Shown here in pieces: positions 35,056-42,788 of a stretch of 47,404 bases of DNA. A program made the position numbers and the translations under genes. A model generated the notes under the pieces. The model saw only the letters and a program-made list of their open reading frames with translations, did no database searches and was not told where the DNA came from. How positions within the stretch are numbered: the stretch's first letter is position 1; each line of letters starts with the position of its first letter. This DNA is from Chloroflexota bacterium. GTDB taxonomy: Bacteria > Chloroflexota > Limnocylindria > Limnocylindrales > CSP1-4. Location of the stretch: the NCBI GenBank assembly GCA_013698095.1, contig JACCVQ010000236.1, positions 1 through 47,404 on the forward strand, given 5' to 3'.

Positions 35056-36564
35056 GTGTCCGCCCGTATTCCAGCCGGCCGACCACGGGGCCAGATCCTC
35101 GTCATCTTCGCGGGCGGGCTGGTCCTGCTCATGGGCGTGGGCGCCTTGGTCATCGACCTCGGCTTTGCCTTCATGACCCGGCGCATGGAACAGAACATCG
35201 CCGATCCCGGGGCAATCGCCGCGGCCCGCTTCATTCCGGCGGCCGATCAGGCCAGCATGCGCAAAGCCGCCTGTGGGATCGCTCGGCAGAACGGGCTGTT
35301 TCGCTCGGCCGCTGATGACACTGCCTGCATCGCGGCTAACGATCCGGACGGCACGACCCTGGACGTCCACTTCCCACCAAGCGCGAACGCGGGCAACTTC
35401 GCGGGCCGGCCCGGCTTCGTCGAGGTCGTGATCTCGCGCCGGAATGGATCAGTGCTCGCCCGGGTGATGGGCCTTACCGAGATCCGAGTCACTAGCTCGG
35501 CCGTCGCCGCGTTCAATGACGGCAACTCCAACAGCAATTCACTGATCGCCCTCGATCGAGGTGGTTGCAGCACCGGGAACTCGTCCGGGAAGATCACCGG
35601 GACGGGCACCAGGGTGACGATCCAGCCGGCCATCGACCCGTCGACGGGGCTCCCTTTCGTGGGGGGCTACGTGCACGTCAACTCGACCTGCGGCAATCCC
35701 GTCAATATCAACGACGCATGTGGCTCCGGGTCAAGTGAGGGTGGCCAATCGGCGCTGACCATCAACAGCAACGGGGCGAACCTGTACGCCCCGGGTGTCT
35801 TCGTCTCGGGCACATGCTCCAAAACGACCAACAATGACTTCACCTCCCCGATCCTCGACGAGGGCGCCGTCCAGATCGGGGATCCCCTAGGCGACCTGCC
35901 GTCACCGCGACTCGCCGACCAGCCAGCGGGACGCTGTTCACCGACCGGGCCCGTGCTCACACCGACTGGGCCGAACAGCACGGGATGCAACTTCCCAGGC
36001 GGGATCACGGTGCTGGATCCCGGGGTGTACTACGGCGGCTGGACGATCTCGAACCGCTCGGAGGTCCAGCTTCGGCCCGGGATCTACTACATCGCAGGTG
36101 GGGGGATCAGCCTGTCCGGCACAAGCGGCGAGCTCGATGCCGTGACCGGCGACCCCACGGTCGACGCCCGAATCATGATCTTTAGCACCGACAATCCCGC
36201 CTCGACCTGTGGCTCCCAGAACCAGGCGCAGGCACAGGGCCCCCTGAGCTTCAGCGCCAACTCCACGTTCAGAGCGAGAGCACTGGCGACCGGACCATAT
36301 CGAGGCATTCTGTTGTGGCAGGACGGCAAGGGTTGCCGCCCCGACTCGCCCGTCACGCTGGGCGGAAACGGGAACGTCCTGATCGCGGGCACGATCTACG
36401 CGCCCAAGGCAACGGTGGAGATCAACGGAGGGGCCACCGGGTCCGGCGTCGCGTCGGTCCAGGTCATCTCGAACCACTGGACGATGTCCGGCGGCGCAAC
36501 GCTGACCATGCCGTACGATCCGCGCGAGCTTTACCAGTTTGAGCAGAAGGGCCTCGTCCGCTGA
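35056..36564 (+). CDS. TadG-like pilus protein of triad A
   Basis: This is a 502-residue protein with an N-terminal TadE/G-like helix (PRGQILVIFAGGLVLLMGVG). It has a variant of the following motif: NIADPGAIAAARF, where most TadG proteins have Q-x-A-A-D-A-A-A-L-A-G-A. The large extracellular C-terminal part contains beta-rich repeats (DPGVYYGGWTIS, RPGIYYIAGGGISLSG, ILLWQDGKGC, GTIYAPKATVEINGG). No VWA MIDAS motif is seen. The GTG at 35056 directly follows the previous stop with AGGAGG just upstream. It likely sits at the cell surface as pilus tip or adhesin part. Confidence 0.87.
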   Translation: MSARIPAGRPRGQILVIFAGGLVLLMGVGALVIDLGFAFMTRRMEQNIADPGAIAAARFIPAADQASMRKAACGIARQNGLFRSAADDTACIAANDPDGTTLDVHFPPSANAGNFAGRPGFVEVVISRRNGSVLARVMGLTEIRVTSSAVAAFNDGNSNSNSLIALDRGGCSTGNSSGKITGTGTRVTIQPAIDPSTGLPFVGGYVHVNSTCGNPVNINDACGSGSSEGGQSALTINSNGANLYAPGVFVSGTCSKTTNNDFTSPILDEGAVQIGDPLGDLPSPRLADQPAGRCSPTGPVLTPTGPNSTGCNFPGGITVLDPGVYYGGWTISNRSEVQLRPGIYYIAGGGISLSGTSGELDAVTGDPTVDARIMIFSTDNPASTCGSQNQAQAQGPLSFSANSTFRARALATGPYRGILLWQDGKGCRPDSPVTLGGNGNVLIAGTIYAPKATVEINGGATGSGVASVQVISNHWTMSGGATLTMPYDPRELYQFEQKGLVR

Positions 36565-36622
36565 TTCACGCCTGACGATCGGGCTATAGACTCCCGCGCC
36601 CGGAGCGACCGACACTCCGGGC

Positions 36623-36847
36623 ATGTCCAATCGACTGATGGCCGCCATCCTCTGGTTCGCCGCCGTGTGGGTCGGCTACGAGATCGTCTGGTCGGTTGCC
36701 GGTGTTCCGCGCATCGTCGGCCCGCTGCTCGCCACGGTCGTTGCTGCGTTCGTCGCCCTCGATCCGCTCGGGGTGTACTTCGCCCGCCCCACCAGGCGCA
36801 GCGTCGTCTCCGACCAGCCCGCCCGAGCCCTCCCGACCTCCCGCTGA
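36623..36847 (+). CDS. Small membrane protein between the Tad triads
   Basis: This 74-residue protein has two hydrophobic segments (about 5-28 and 32-52) and a basic tail (RPTRRSVVSDQPARALPTSR). It is not recognised, and its ribosome site is weak, so the call rests on its hydrophobic pattern and position between the two pilin triads. It may be an unrelated small gene. Confidence 0.5.
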   Translation: MSNRLMAAILWFAAVWVGYEIVWSVAGVPRIVGPLLATVVAAFVALDPLGVYFARPTRRSVVSDQPARALPTSR

Positions 36848-37039
36848 TCGTCAGCTGTTCCCGAGGAGCCTGAGCCTCGACCAAGGTCGGGGCTTTTCCG
36901 TGGGGCGGAAGCAGGACCGGGTGGTGCGGCGCACCGGTACTTCCTGGCCATCCCGACCGGACGAACAGGCGGGGGCGAGGCGCACCGGGCGTTCGTGATG
37001 CTGGTGGCGTCACGGATACCCCCAGATCAAGGACATCGA

Positions 37040-37609
37040 ATGTTCAGTTTTCGAGCGCGCGCGCAGTCAGGCCCCGGGTCGATCCTTGGCGCGTCTCGGC
37101 GGCGTCGCCATCGCGCGGCCGGTGAGCGCGGGCAGGGACTGACCGAGTTCGCCCTGATCGTGCCGCTGATGTTCATCCTGGCCATTGCGGTCGGCGACTT
37201 CGGGCGGCTCTTCAATGCCGCGGTCGCGACCGAGTCGGCCGCCCGCGAGGCGGCGGACTACGGCGCCTTCCTCGGTTCGGGCGCGTGGTCGAGCGCGCAG
37301 TCGCCGTGGACCGCGAACGAAACTGAGATGCGCCAGCGGGCATGCACGTCGATGATCGGCCAGACCGACTTCGAGAACACCGCCGGCACCTGCTCTGGCA
37401 ACCCCGCGATGACGTGGCGTCTCGAGGGCCCAGACGGCAATCCGCCGACCGTCGACTGCTCGACACTGACGGGCCTCGTGCCCCCATGTCGGATCCACGT
37501 CACCGTGACCTACGTCTTCCGACCGCTCATCGCCGTGCCGCCAATCCCGGGCTCACTGACACTCGTCCGCGAGAGCTGGTTCGCGATCTCCGACCTGACG
37601 GGCTCGTGA
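37040..37609 (+). CDS. TadE-like minor pilin, first of triad B
   Basis: This 189-residue protein is the paralogue of the triad A first gene: RGQGLTEFALIVPLMFILAI and GDFGRLFNAAVATESAAREA match ADFGRIFATGIAIEASARDA of the other copy. One membrane helix (about 35-55) is followed by a Cys-containing extracellular domain. AAGGA lies before ATG 37040; an earlier ATG at 36995 has no support. It overlaps the next gene by one base. Confidence 0.88.
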   Translation: MFSFRARAQSGPGSILGASRRRRHRAAGERGQGLTEFALIVPLMFILAIAVGDFGRLFNAAVATESAAREAADYGAFLGSGAWSSAQSPWTANETEMRQRACTSMIGQTDFENTAGTCSGNPAMTWRLEGPDGNPPTVDCSTLTGLVPPCRIHVTVTYVFRPLIAVPPIPGSLTLVRESWFAISDLTGS

Positions 37610-38178
37610 TGACGCACGGTCGACCGGTGGACCACGCGCGGGAACCAGTGCGCGGCAGCGCCCGACGGCGACCCTGGTCCGTTGGTCAGGCGATGGTCGA
37701 ATTCGCCCTGATCGCCCCGTTGTTCTTTCTCCTGCTGTTCTCGATCATCGAGTTCGGGCGTGCCGTCTACTACATCCAGATGCTCAACAACGCCGCCCGC
37801 GAAGGTGCCCGCTACGCGATCGTCCATGGCGGTCCGGGACATGAAAGGAACTGCTCGTCTGGCCCCTTCCCGGCCACGCCGGCCTACGCCAAAGCGATCG
37901 TGTGCGACCCGAACGGCGACAAGGTCGTTGCCGCGACGAAGGCGGCGGCCATCGCGATCATCGATTCAGCCGCCAACGCCTTCCAGGTCCAGGTCCGATG
38001 GTGCGCCAACGATGGCGACATTGCCGACTGTCCCGGCACGCACGGCGATGGCGACAACGGCCGCAACCAGACGGTCAAGGTCAATGTGACGTACACCTTC
38101 CAGCCGATGATCGCAGGCGTAGTTCCCCTTCCCACGTTCACCATGACCGGAGGGTCGACGCTTGTCATCAACAATTGA
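37609..38178 (+). CDS. TadE-like minor pilin, second of triad B
   Basis: This 189-residue protein has SVGQAMVEFALIAPLFFLLL then FGRAVYYIQMLNNAAREGAR, clearly paralogous to the second TadE of triad A (FNNQQLENAARETARFA). The C-terminal extracellular part ends TYTFQPMIAGVVPLPTFTMT, a beta-strand motif common in TadE. The ATG overlaps the previous stop (TGATG). It probably works with the neighbouring TadE and TadG proteins. Confidence 0.88.
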   Translation: MTHGRPVDHAREPVRGSARRRPWSVGQAMVEFALIAPLFFLLLFSIIEFGRAVYYIQMLNNAAREGARYAIVHGGPGHERNCSSGPFPATPAYAKAIVCDPNGDKVVAATKAAAIAIIDSAANAFQVQVRWCANDGDIADCPGTHGDGDNGRNQTVKVNVTYTFQPMIAGVVPLPTFTMTGGSTLVINN

Positions 38179-39649
38179 TCGCATCCGGGCGTTCTTCGGC
38201 GGCCCACGCCGTCGGGGGCGATCCACCGCACGCGGCCAGGTCCTCGTCATCTTCGCCTTCGGCTCCATCGGCATCCTCGCCGTCGCGGCCCTCGTCTTCG
38301 ATGTGGGCCAGAACTTGTTCGAGCGACGCAAGCAGCAAGATGCCGCGGATGCGTCAGCGTTGGCCGGGGCCCGCTGGTTGACCACCGCCCCATGCAAGAC
38401 GCGCTCGAACATGACGAACTGCACAGAGGCTGCCAGCGCGGCGATGGCGCTGGCCAACACGCACGGCTATCCGGCAAGCCAGGTCGCGATCAACATCCCA
38501 CCGACCAGCGGTGATTTTGCCGGCCACGTCGGGAAGATCCAGGTCGCGATCAGTTCCAACCGAGGCTCCTACTTCGCGGGCGTCGTCGGGATCACCAGCT
38601 TCCAGATCGGCGCGTCGGCCGTCGCTTCAAACAACAGGGACTATCCCTTTCCCTACTCGATCCTTGCTCTCAATCCGACGGGGTGCAAGTCCGGCTGGGC
38701 ACACGGCAACGGCACGCTGACCGTCGCCGGCGATCTCATGGTGAACTCGGACTGCGACGGGCCGAACGGCGCACTCACCGTGGACGGGACGGGCGCGTCG
38801 ATGGTTGTCAATGGCAATTGCGCCACGGCCGGTTCGATCTCGGCCGGGACCGGGGCGTTGGCGTGTGGGTCGAGGGAGACGCCGGCGGCGGTGGTTGCCG
38901 ACCCCTTGGCTGGTCTCGCCGGTCCAGTGATCGGCAGTGCCGCGGTCCCGTCACCGCCGGCGCCAATGCTCGTGACAGGCCCCGATCTCGGATCGAATCG
39001 GCCAGACCGCGGCTGTCCCGGCTCCACCTCGCCGTCCACGGCTACAACTCCGCGTGGTTGCACGATCGCGTTCGGGAGCCGCGGCAAGGTCATGTGGATC
39101 TATCCGGGTGTCTATTACGGAGGCCTGAAGATCACCCAGACGAGCGGCGCACTGACTGTCTACATGGCGCCAGGCATCTACTACATGGCCGGCGGCGGAT
39201 TCGAGGTTGCCGGCCAGCCAACTGTCCGCACAGTGGACGCCGCCACGCTCCTCAATCCGCTTCCGACGACATTCGGTGGCGGCGCCCTGATCTACAACAC
39301 CGAGTGCATTGGCTGTGGGGGCGATACCAAGGCGATCGACTTCCAGAACACTCAGAACGTTCAGTTGAAGGGCTACGGAAGTGCACCATACAAGGGAATG
39401 TTGCTGTGGCAGGACCGCAAGGCGACAGCCCAGCCGGCCCTGAAGATCTCGGGCTCATCGACGATGATCCTGTCGGGAACGATTTACGTTCCCAAAGCGA
39501 TCTTCGTGTACACGGGCAAGGGCGGAACCGAGGTCCTCGACGCCCAGGTGATCTGCGACCAGTTCGAAATGGGCGGGAACGGCAACGTGTCGGTCACCTA
39601 CGACCCGAACAACGCGATCAAGCTCGGCGCAATCGGCCTGGTCCAGTAA
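38162..39649 (+). CDS. TadG-like pilus protein of triad B
   Basis: This 495-residue protein has an N-terminal basic leader and TadG helix (ARGQVLVIFAFGSIGILAVA) with the standard QDAADASALAGARWL after it. The C-terminal part repeats the elements of the triad A copy (YPGVYYGGLKIT, APGIYYMAGGGFEVAG, YKGMLLWQDRKATA, GTIYVPKAIFVYTGK). It starts with TTG, with GGAGGG 7 nt upstream, and overlaps the previous gene by 17 nt. No VWA domain is seen. It converges with the anti-sigma gene. Confidence 0.87.
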   Translation: MSSTIDRIRAFFGGPRRRGRSTARGQVLVIFAFGSIGILAVAALVFDVGQNLFERRKQQDAADASALAGARWLTTAPCKTRSNMTNCTEAASAAMALANTHGYPASQVAINIPPTSGDFAGHVGKIQVAISSNRGSYFAGVVGITSFQIGASAVASNNRDYPFPYSILALNPTGCKSGWAHGNGTLTVAGDLMVNSDCDGPNGALTVDGTGASMVVNGNCATAGSISAGTGALACGSRETPAAVVADPLAGLAGPVIGSAAVPSPPAPMLVTGPDLGSNRPDRGCPGSTSPSTATTPRGCTIAFGSRGKVMWIYPGVYYGGLKITQTSGALTVYMAPGIYYMAGGGFEVAGQPTVRTVDAATLLNPLPTTFGGGALIYNTECIGCGGDTKAIDFQNTQNVQLKGYGSAPYKGMLLWQDRKATAQPALKISGSSTMILSGTIYVPKAIFVYTGKGGTEVLDAQVICDQFEMGGNGNVSVTYDPNNAIKLGAIGLVQ

Positions 39650-39692
39650 GGTCGACTCGGCAGGGCGGCGCCGCGCGATCCGGCGACCGGGG

Positions 39693-40376
39693 CTAGCCGC
39701 CGCTGCCGCTGTTGTCGTGGGTGCCGGTGGGCTGCACCGTCCTGCCCGAGCCGCTCCCCGAACCGGAGCCTGACCCAGAGCCGGAACCCGAGCCCCGCCC
39801 CGAATTTCCACCGTTGTCGTCAGAGCCGGTCGGCGACGGATCATCCGTCTCCGTCCCTGTGGGAGTGGCTGCCTCGGTTGGCTGCGCCGACGGGCCCACC
39901 CTCGGCGAGGGCGACGTCGAGGGGACAATCGGGCTCGGCGACGGGCTCGGGCTCGGGCCAAGGCTCGGCGACGGCAGTCCCTGGCTTGGGCTGGGACTCG
40001 GCGCCGGGCTCTGACCCAGCAGACCGAGCGCGCCGACCGCGGCTCCTCCTGCGATCCCGAGCGTCCCGACTGCGACGACCAGGACGAGTGCGAGCGCCTG
40101 GGCGCGGACACCCAGCGGCGCCGCTCCTCGCATGATCACGCGCCGAGCATCCCCGACGGCCGCCGCGGCGGCGCGAAGGCGACCAGCGGCGAGCGCGATC
40201 CCGAAGGCTCGGACCGGCTGAGGAAGCGGCTCGCCGGCGATCGCCGCCATGACCCGGTCGCCGAAGTCGTCGCCTGGCTGGATCCCGGTCGTCATCGCCA
40301 GTGCCTCGAGCTCGCGCTCCATCTCGGACGCCAGGCGCTCCTCGTCCGCCGGGTGGAAGGGCATCTCGCGGCTCAC
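39693..40376 (-). CDS. Membrane anti-sigma factor-like protein with low-complexity outer tail
   Basis: This 227-residue protein has a cytoplasmic N-terminal region (about 1-90, PADEERLASEMERELEALAM), one membrane helix (about 94-118) and an extracellular Pro/Ser-rich then Gly/Ser tail (GSGSGSGSGSGSGSG near the end). Its GTG overlaps the stop of the ECF sigma gene (GTGA), so it is taken to be the cognate anti-sigma factor. The classic H-x3-C-x2-C zinc motif is absent. The SG-rich tail may extend through the cell envelope. The anti-sigma call is by position and topology. Confidence 0.75.
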   Translation of the reverse strand: MSREMPFHPADEERLASEMERELEALAMTTGIQPGDDFGDRVMAAIAGEPLPQPVRAFGIALAAGRLRAAAAAVGDARRVIMRGAAPLGVRAQALALVLVVAVGTLGIAGGAAVGALGLLGQSPAPSPSPSQGLPSPSLGPSPSPSPSPIVPSTSPSPRVGPSAQPTEAATPTGTETDDPSPTGSDDNGGNSGRGSGSGSGSGSGSGSGSGRTVQPTGTHDNSGSGG

Positions 40377-41017
40377 GAGGTTGCCCCATCGACAGCGCCG
40401 CGGAGGCGCATGAGGCCGCGCCGGAGATGGGTCTTGACGGTGCCGAGCGGGCGCCCCGTCTGGACCGCGATCTCGTCGAGGCTCAGCTCGCCGAAGAAGC
40501 GGAGGGCAACCACCTCCCGATACGGCTCGTCGAGTCGCGCGACGGCGGATCGGATACCGGCCGCTCGTTCCGCTCGGAGCGATGCGATCGCGGGGTCCGG
40601 ACCGCCCGGGAGATCGATGCCGCGCGACGGATCGGTCGGGTCGATCCAGGTGACGTCGCGACGAGCCTTCGCCCGACGGATTGCGATCCGGAGCGCGATC
40701 CGGGTGATCCAGGCGCCGAACGGGCCCTCCCCGCGCCAGCCGGCGAGGCTGCGGAACGCTGTCACGAAGGCCTCTTGCGCGGCATCCTCGGCCTCGTGGA
40801 GATCGCCGAGGACACGCTGACAGGCGCGAACGACCGCCGCGGATTCGCGGTCGACGAGGACCCGGAACGCATCGCGCTCGCCGGCCAGGACGGCGTCGAC
40901 GGCTGCGCGTTCATCGAGGACCTCGGGCGGCGCGGACGTCGTTGGGCGGGAGGAGAACAGCTGACGACCCCTGGGAAGCGGCGGGAGCATGGACGGCGTT
41001 CGGGGCCGCTCGTCCAT
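40373..41017 (-). CDS. ECF RNA polymerase sigma factor
   Basis: This 214-residue sigma-70 ECF factor has region 2 (about 47-115; DLHEAEDAAQEAFVTAFRSL) and region 4 (about 158-205; RLDEPYREVVALRFFGELSL, then TGRPLGTVKTHLRRGLMRLR). It directs polymerase to a small regulon, probably controlled by the downstream membrane anti-sigma factor. A start at 40990 is also possible. Together with the exported low-complexity protein upstream it forms a three-gene minus-strand unit; the signal it answers is unknown. Confidence 0.93.
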   Translation of the reverse strand: MDERPRTPSMLPPLPRGRQLFSSRPTTSAPPEVLDERAAVDAVLAGERDAFRVLVDRESAAVVRACQRVLGDLHEAEDAAQEAFVTAFRSLAGWRGEGPFGAWITRIALRIAIRRAKARRDVTWIDPTDPSRGIDLPGGPDPAIASLRAERAAGIRSAVARLDEPYREVVALRFFGELSLDEIAVQTGRPLGTVKTHLRRGLMRLRGAVDGATS

Positions 41018-41052
41018 GGTCCGCCGTCGGGTTCGAATCTGCAGGACGGCGA

Positions 41053-41610
41053 TCAGTCGTGGTCACTGCCGTCGAGGCCGGAGTCGCCGCCGCTGGGGCC
41101 AGAGTTGTTGCCCGAGTCGTCGGAGCCGCTGGGGCCAGAGTTGTGGCCCGAGTCATCGGCGCCGCTGCCCGAGTCGTCCGACTCGTGGTGGCCGGACTGG
41201 CCGCCATCGTCGCCCACGGTCGCGGTGGGCTCGGCGGTCGCGGTGGGCTCGGCGGTCGCGTTGGGCTCGGCGGTCCCGTTGGGCTTTGCGGTCGCGGTCG
41301 CGCTCGGCTGAGCGTCGGCACCGTTGCCGTTCTCGTCGGCCGTTGCCGTCGGCTCAGCGGTCGGATCGGCCGCGGCATCGTTGTCGTTGTCGTCGGCCGA
41401 TGGCGTCGGCTCAGCGGTCGATCCCGCCATGGCGGTCGGGTCCGCTGTCGCTCCTGGGGTGGCGGAGGCTTCGTGATTCGTCAGTTTCTGGTCGACCGCC
41501 CGGGGCGCGCCCTGGTTGATGGCCGTCGCGCCGAGAACGGCGCCGCTGACGACGAAGAGCGCGACCGTGGCGGCAGAAAGGCTGCGGACGAGGCGGGCGC
41601 TGGTGGTCAT
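41053..41610 (-). CDS. Exported low-complexity protein upstream of the sigma factor
   Basis: This 185-residue protein has a signal-anchor-like N-terminus (SLSAATVALFVVSGAVLGAT, about 10-29) and a long tail of Ala/Thr/Pro/Glu repeats (TAEPTATAEPTATV) ending in Asp/Ser/Gly-rich repeats (DDSGHNSGPSGSDDSG). It is not recognised as an enzyme. ATG 41610 is chosen because the basic leader and hydrophobic segment begin there. It could be a cell-surface target of the sigma factor, 35 nt upstream of its gene; that is inference. Confidence 0.65.
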   Translation of the reverse strand: MTTSARLVRSLSAATVALFVVSGAVLGATAINQGAPRAVDQKLTNHEASATPGATADPTAMAGSTAEPTPSADDNDNDAAADPTAEPTATADENGNGADAQPSATATAKPNGTAEPNATAEPTATAEPTATVGDDGGQSGHHESDDSGSGADDSGHNSGPSGSDDSGNNSGPSGGDSGLDGSDHD

Positions 41611-41945
41611 GAGGTGTGGGTCTCCGGGTTTCGGCCCGGCGTGATCGCCGGCATTCCTGACACCCTGAGACACGGACCGCCACAAAGGTTTCAGCGTCCG
41701 CCACTGTTTCGAGTCGGCCCTGTCTCGAACCGCGTCCCCGTCCGACCCGCCGGAAACCTGCCTATTGTTGCCTATGGACGCTTCCACCTTTGACCCGAAC
41801 GGGTCATGTGCCGAAAGGCCGGCGGCCGTAGCGTGGAAGCATGGTCGAAGCCCACGAGAACAATGCCAGCCGCCGATGCGCTGATCACCCCGAAGCCCCG
41901 GTCGAGGCGCGAGTACGATCCGAGAAGAACAAGGAGGGGTTCAAC
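41611..41945. other. 335-bp divergent intergenic region
   Basis: This gap lies between the exported protein and the DUF695 gene. It contains the near-palindrome TGACCCGAACGGGTCA (41791-41806; 7-bp arms around AA), a possible operator, and the strong ribosome site AAGGAGGGG at about 41930-41938. No -35/-10 pair is clear. Confidence 0.55.
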
Positions 41946-42398
41946 ATGCGCCTATTCAGACGGGACAAGCCGGAGGAGTCGGATGCTCCCCTAACGGACG
42001 AGTGGCAGGTGTCTGAGGGGAAGCACGGCGACAACCGACTGATCACCAGTTTCAGAACGGGAGCGCGCGGTCTCGTCGGTAGCCCTCGATACACGATTCG
42101 GATCGGCATAGCCGTGCCGTTTCTTGGACCCGACCCGGAGGGCATGCCGGCCAGCGACGAACTGGCGCAACTCGTGGCCTTCGAGGACGCCGTCACGGAT
42201 CGCGCCGGGGACAAGGCCGTGTTGGTCGGAGTGATCACGACTGGCGGCATGCGTGAGTTCGTGCTCTACATCGGTAGCGGTGAGTGGATTCCCGCGTTCC
42301 ACGAAGACCTCAAGGCCGTGCTACCAACTCACGACGTTCAGATGGTGGCCGAGACCGATCCGAAGTGGTCGGTTTATCGACAGTTCGTTCCCAAGTAG
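41946..42398 (+). CDS. DUF695 domain protein
   Basis: This 150-residue protein starts MRLFRRDKPEESDAPLTDEW and contains YTIRIGIAVPFLGPDPEGMP, ASDELAQLVAFEDAVTDRA and TTGGMREFVLYIGSGEWIP, the DUF695 layout (short strands, an acidic helix and a G-x-R-E-F-x-x-Y motif). The family has no assigned activity. AAGGAGGGG before ATG 41946 supports this start rather than an upstream one at 41841. It is divergent from the sigma operon. Confidence 0.85.
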   Translation: MRLFRRDKPEESDAPLTDEWQVSEGKHGDNRLITSFRTGARGLVGSPRYTIRIGIAVPFLGPDPEGMPASDELAQLVAFEDAVTDRAGDKAVLVGVITTGGMREFVLYIGSGEWIPAFHEDLKAVLPTHDVQMVAETDPKWSVYRQFVPK

Positions 42399-42788
42399 GT
42401 CTTCGGACGCGGGCGGTCCGAGGCTGGCCCTCTACGTTCTCAAGTCGTGTCCCGCCGGCCGCGGATTGCGGAAGCGTCCAGGCGTCCAATGTCGCTCCAA
42501 GTGAGCACTCGGCGCGGGCCGCGGACGAACCGGGCCCGATGGGGGCACTAGTTAGCCTTCGGCGGCTGACAAGCGCCGTTCCACGGCCTGGAAATGCGCG
42601 AATCAGCACCCGACGGCGGGCTAATGCCCTCCAGGCGAGCATTGGACAGGAAGTGATCCCACGGAGGGACGGCCAACCCGCCGGGCCTGCGGCACGGAGC
42701 GTGCGGCGCGGCCTGGATCCCGCGCCGCTCGCGCTGGCTCCCGCGCCGTCCGCGCTGGCTCCCGCGCCGTCCGCGCATGTCACGGAGC
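42399..42788. other. 390-bp region without a gene; 21-bp tandem repeats
   Basis: No coding region is supported here. GCGCTGGCTCCCGCGCCGTC plus C is repeated twice head to tail (42731-42751 and 42752-42772), with partial units on each side. The segment is the downstream end of the M16 operon on the minus strand; the repeats could form hairpins but no clear terminator is seen. Confidence 0.6.

Noticed and set aside
35056..39649. VWA-type TadG adhesins
   Set aside because: No D-x-S-x-S MIDAS motif is visible; the C-terminal parts are beta-repeat-like instead.
39712..40014. Plus-strand Pro/Glu repeat frame antisense to the anti-sigma tail
   Set aside because: Antisense of the Ser/Gly repeats; no support as a gene.
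42731..42772. 21-bp tandem units as a CRISPR or satellite
   Set aside because: Only two full copies without spacers; simple local duplication of GC-rich sequence.
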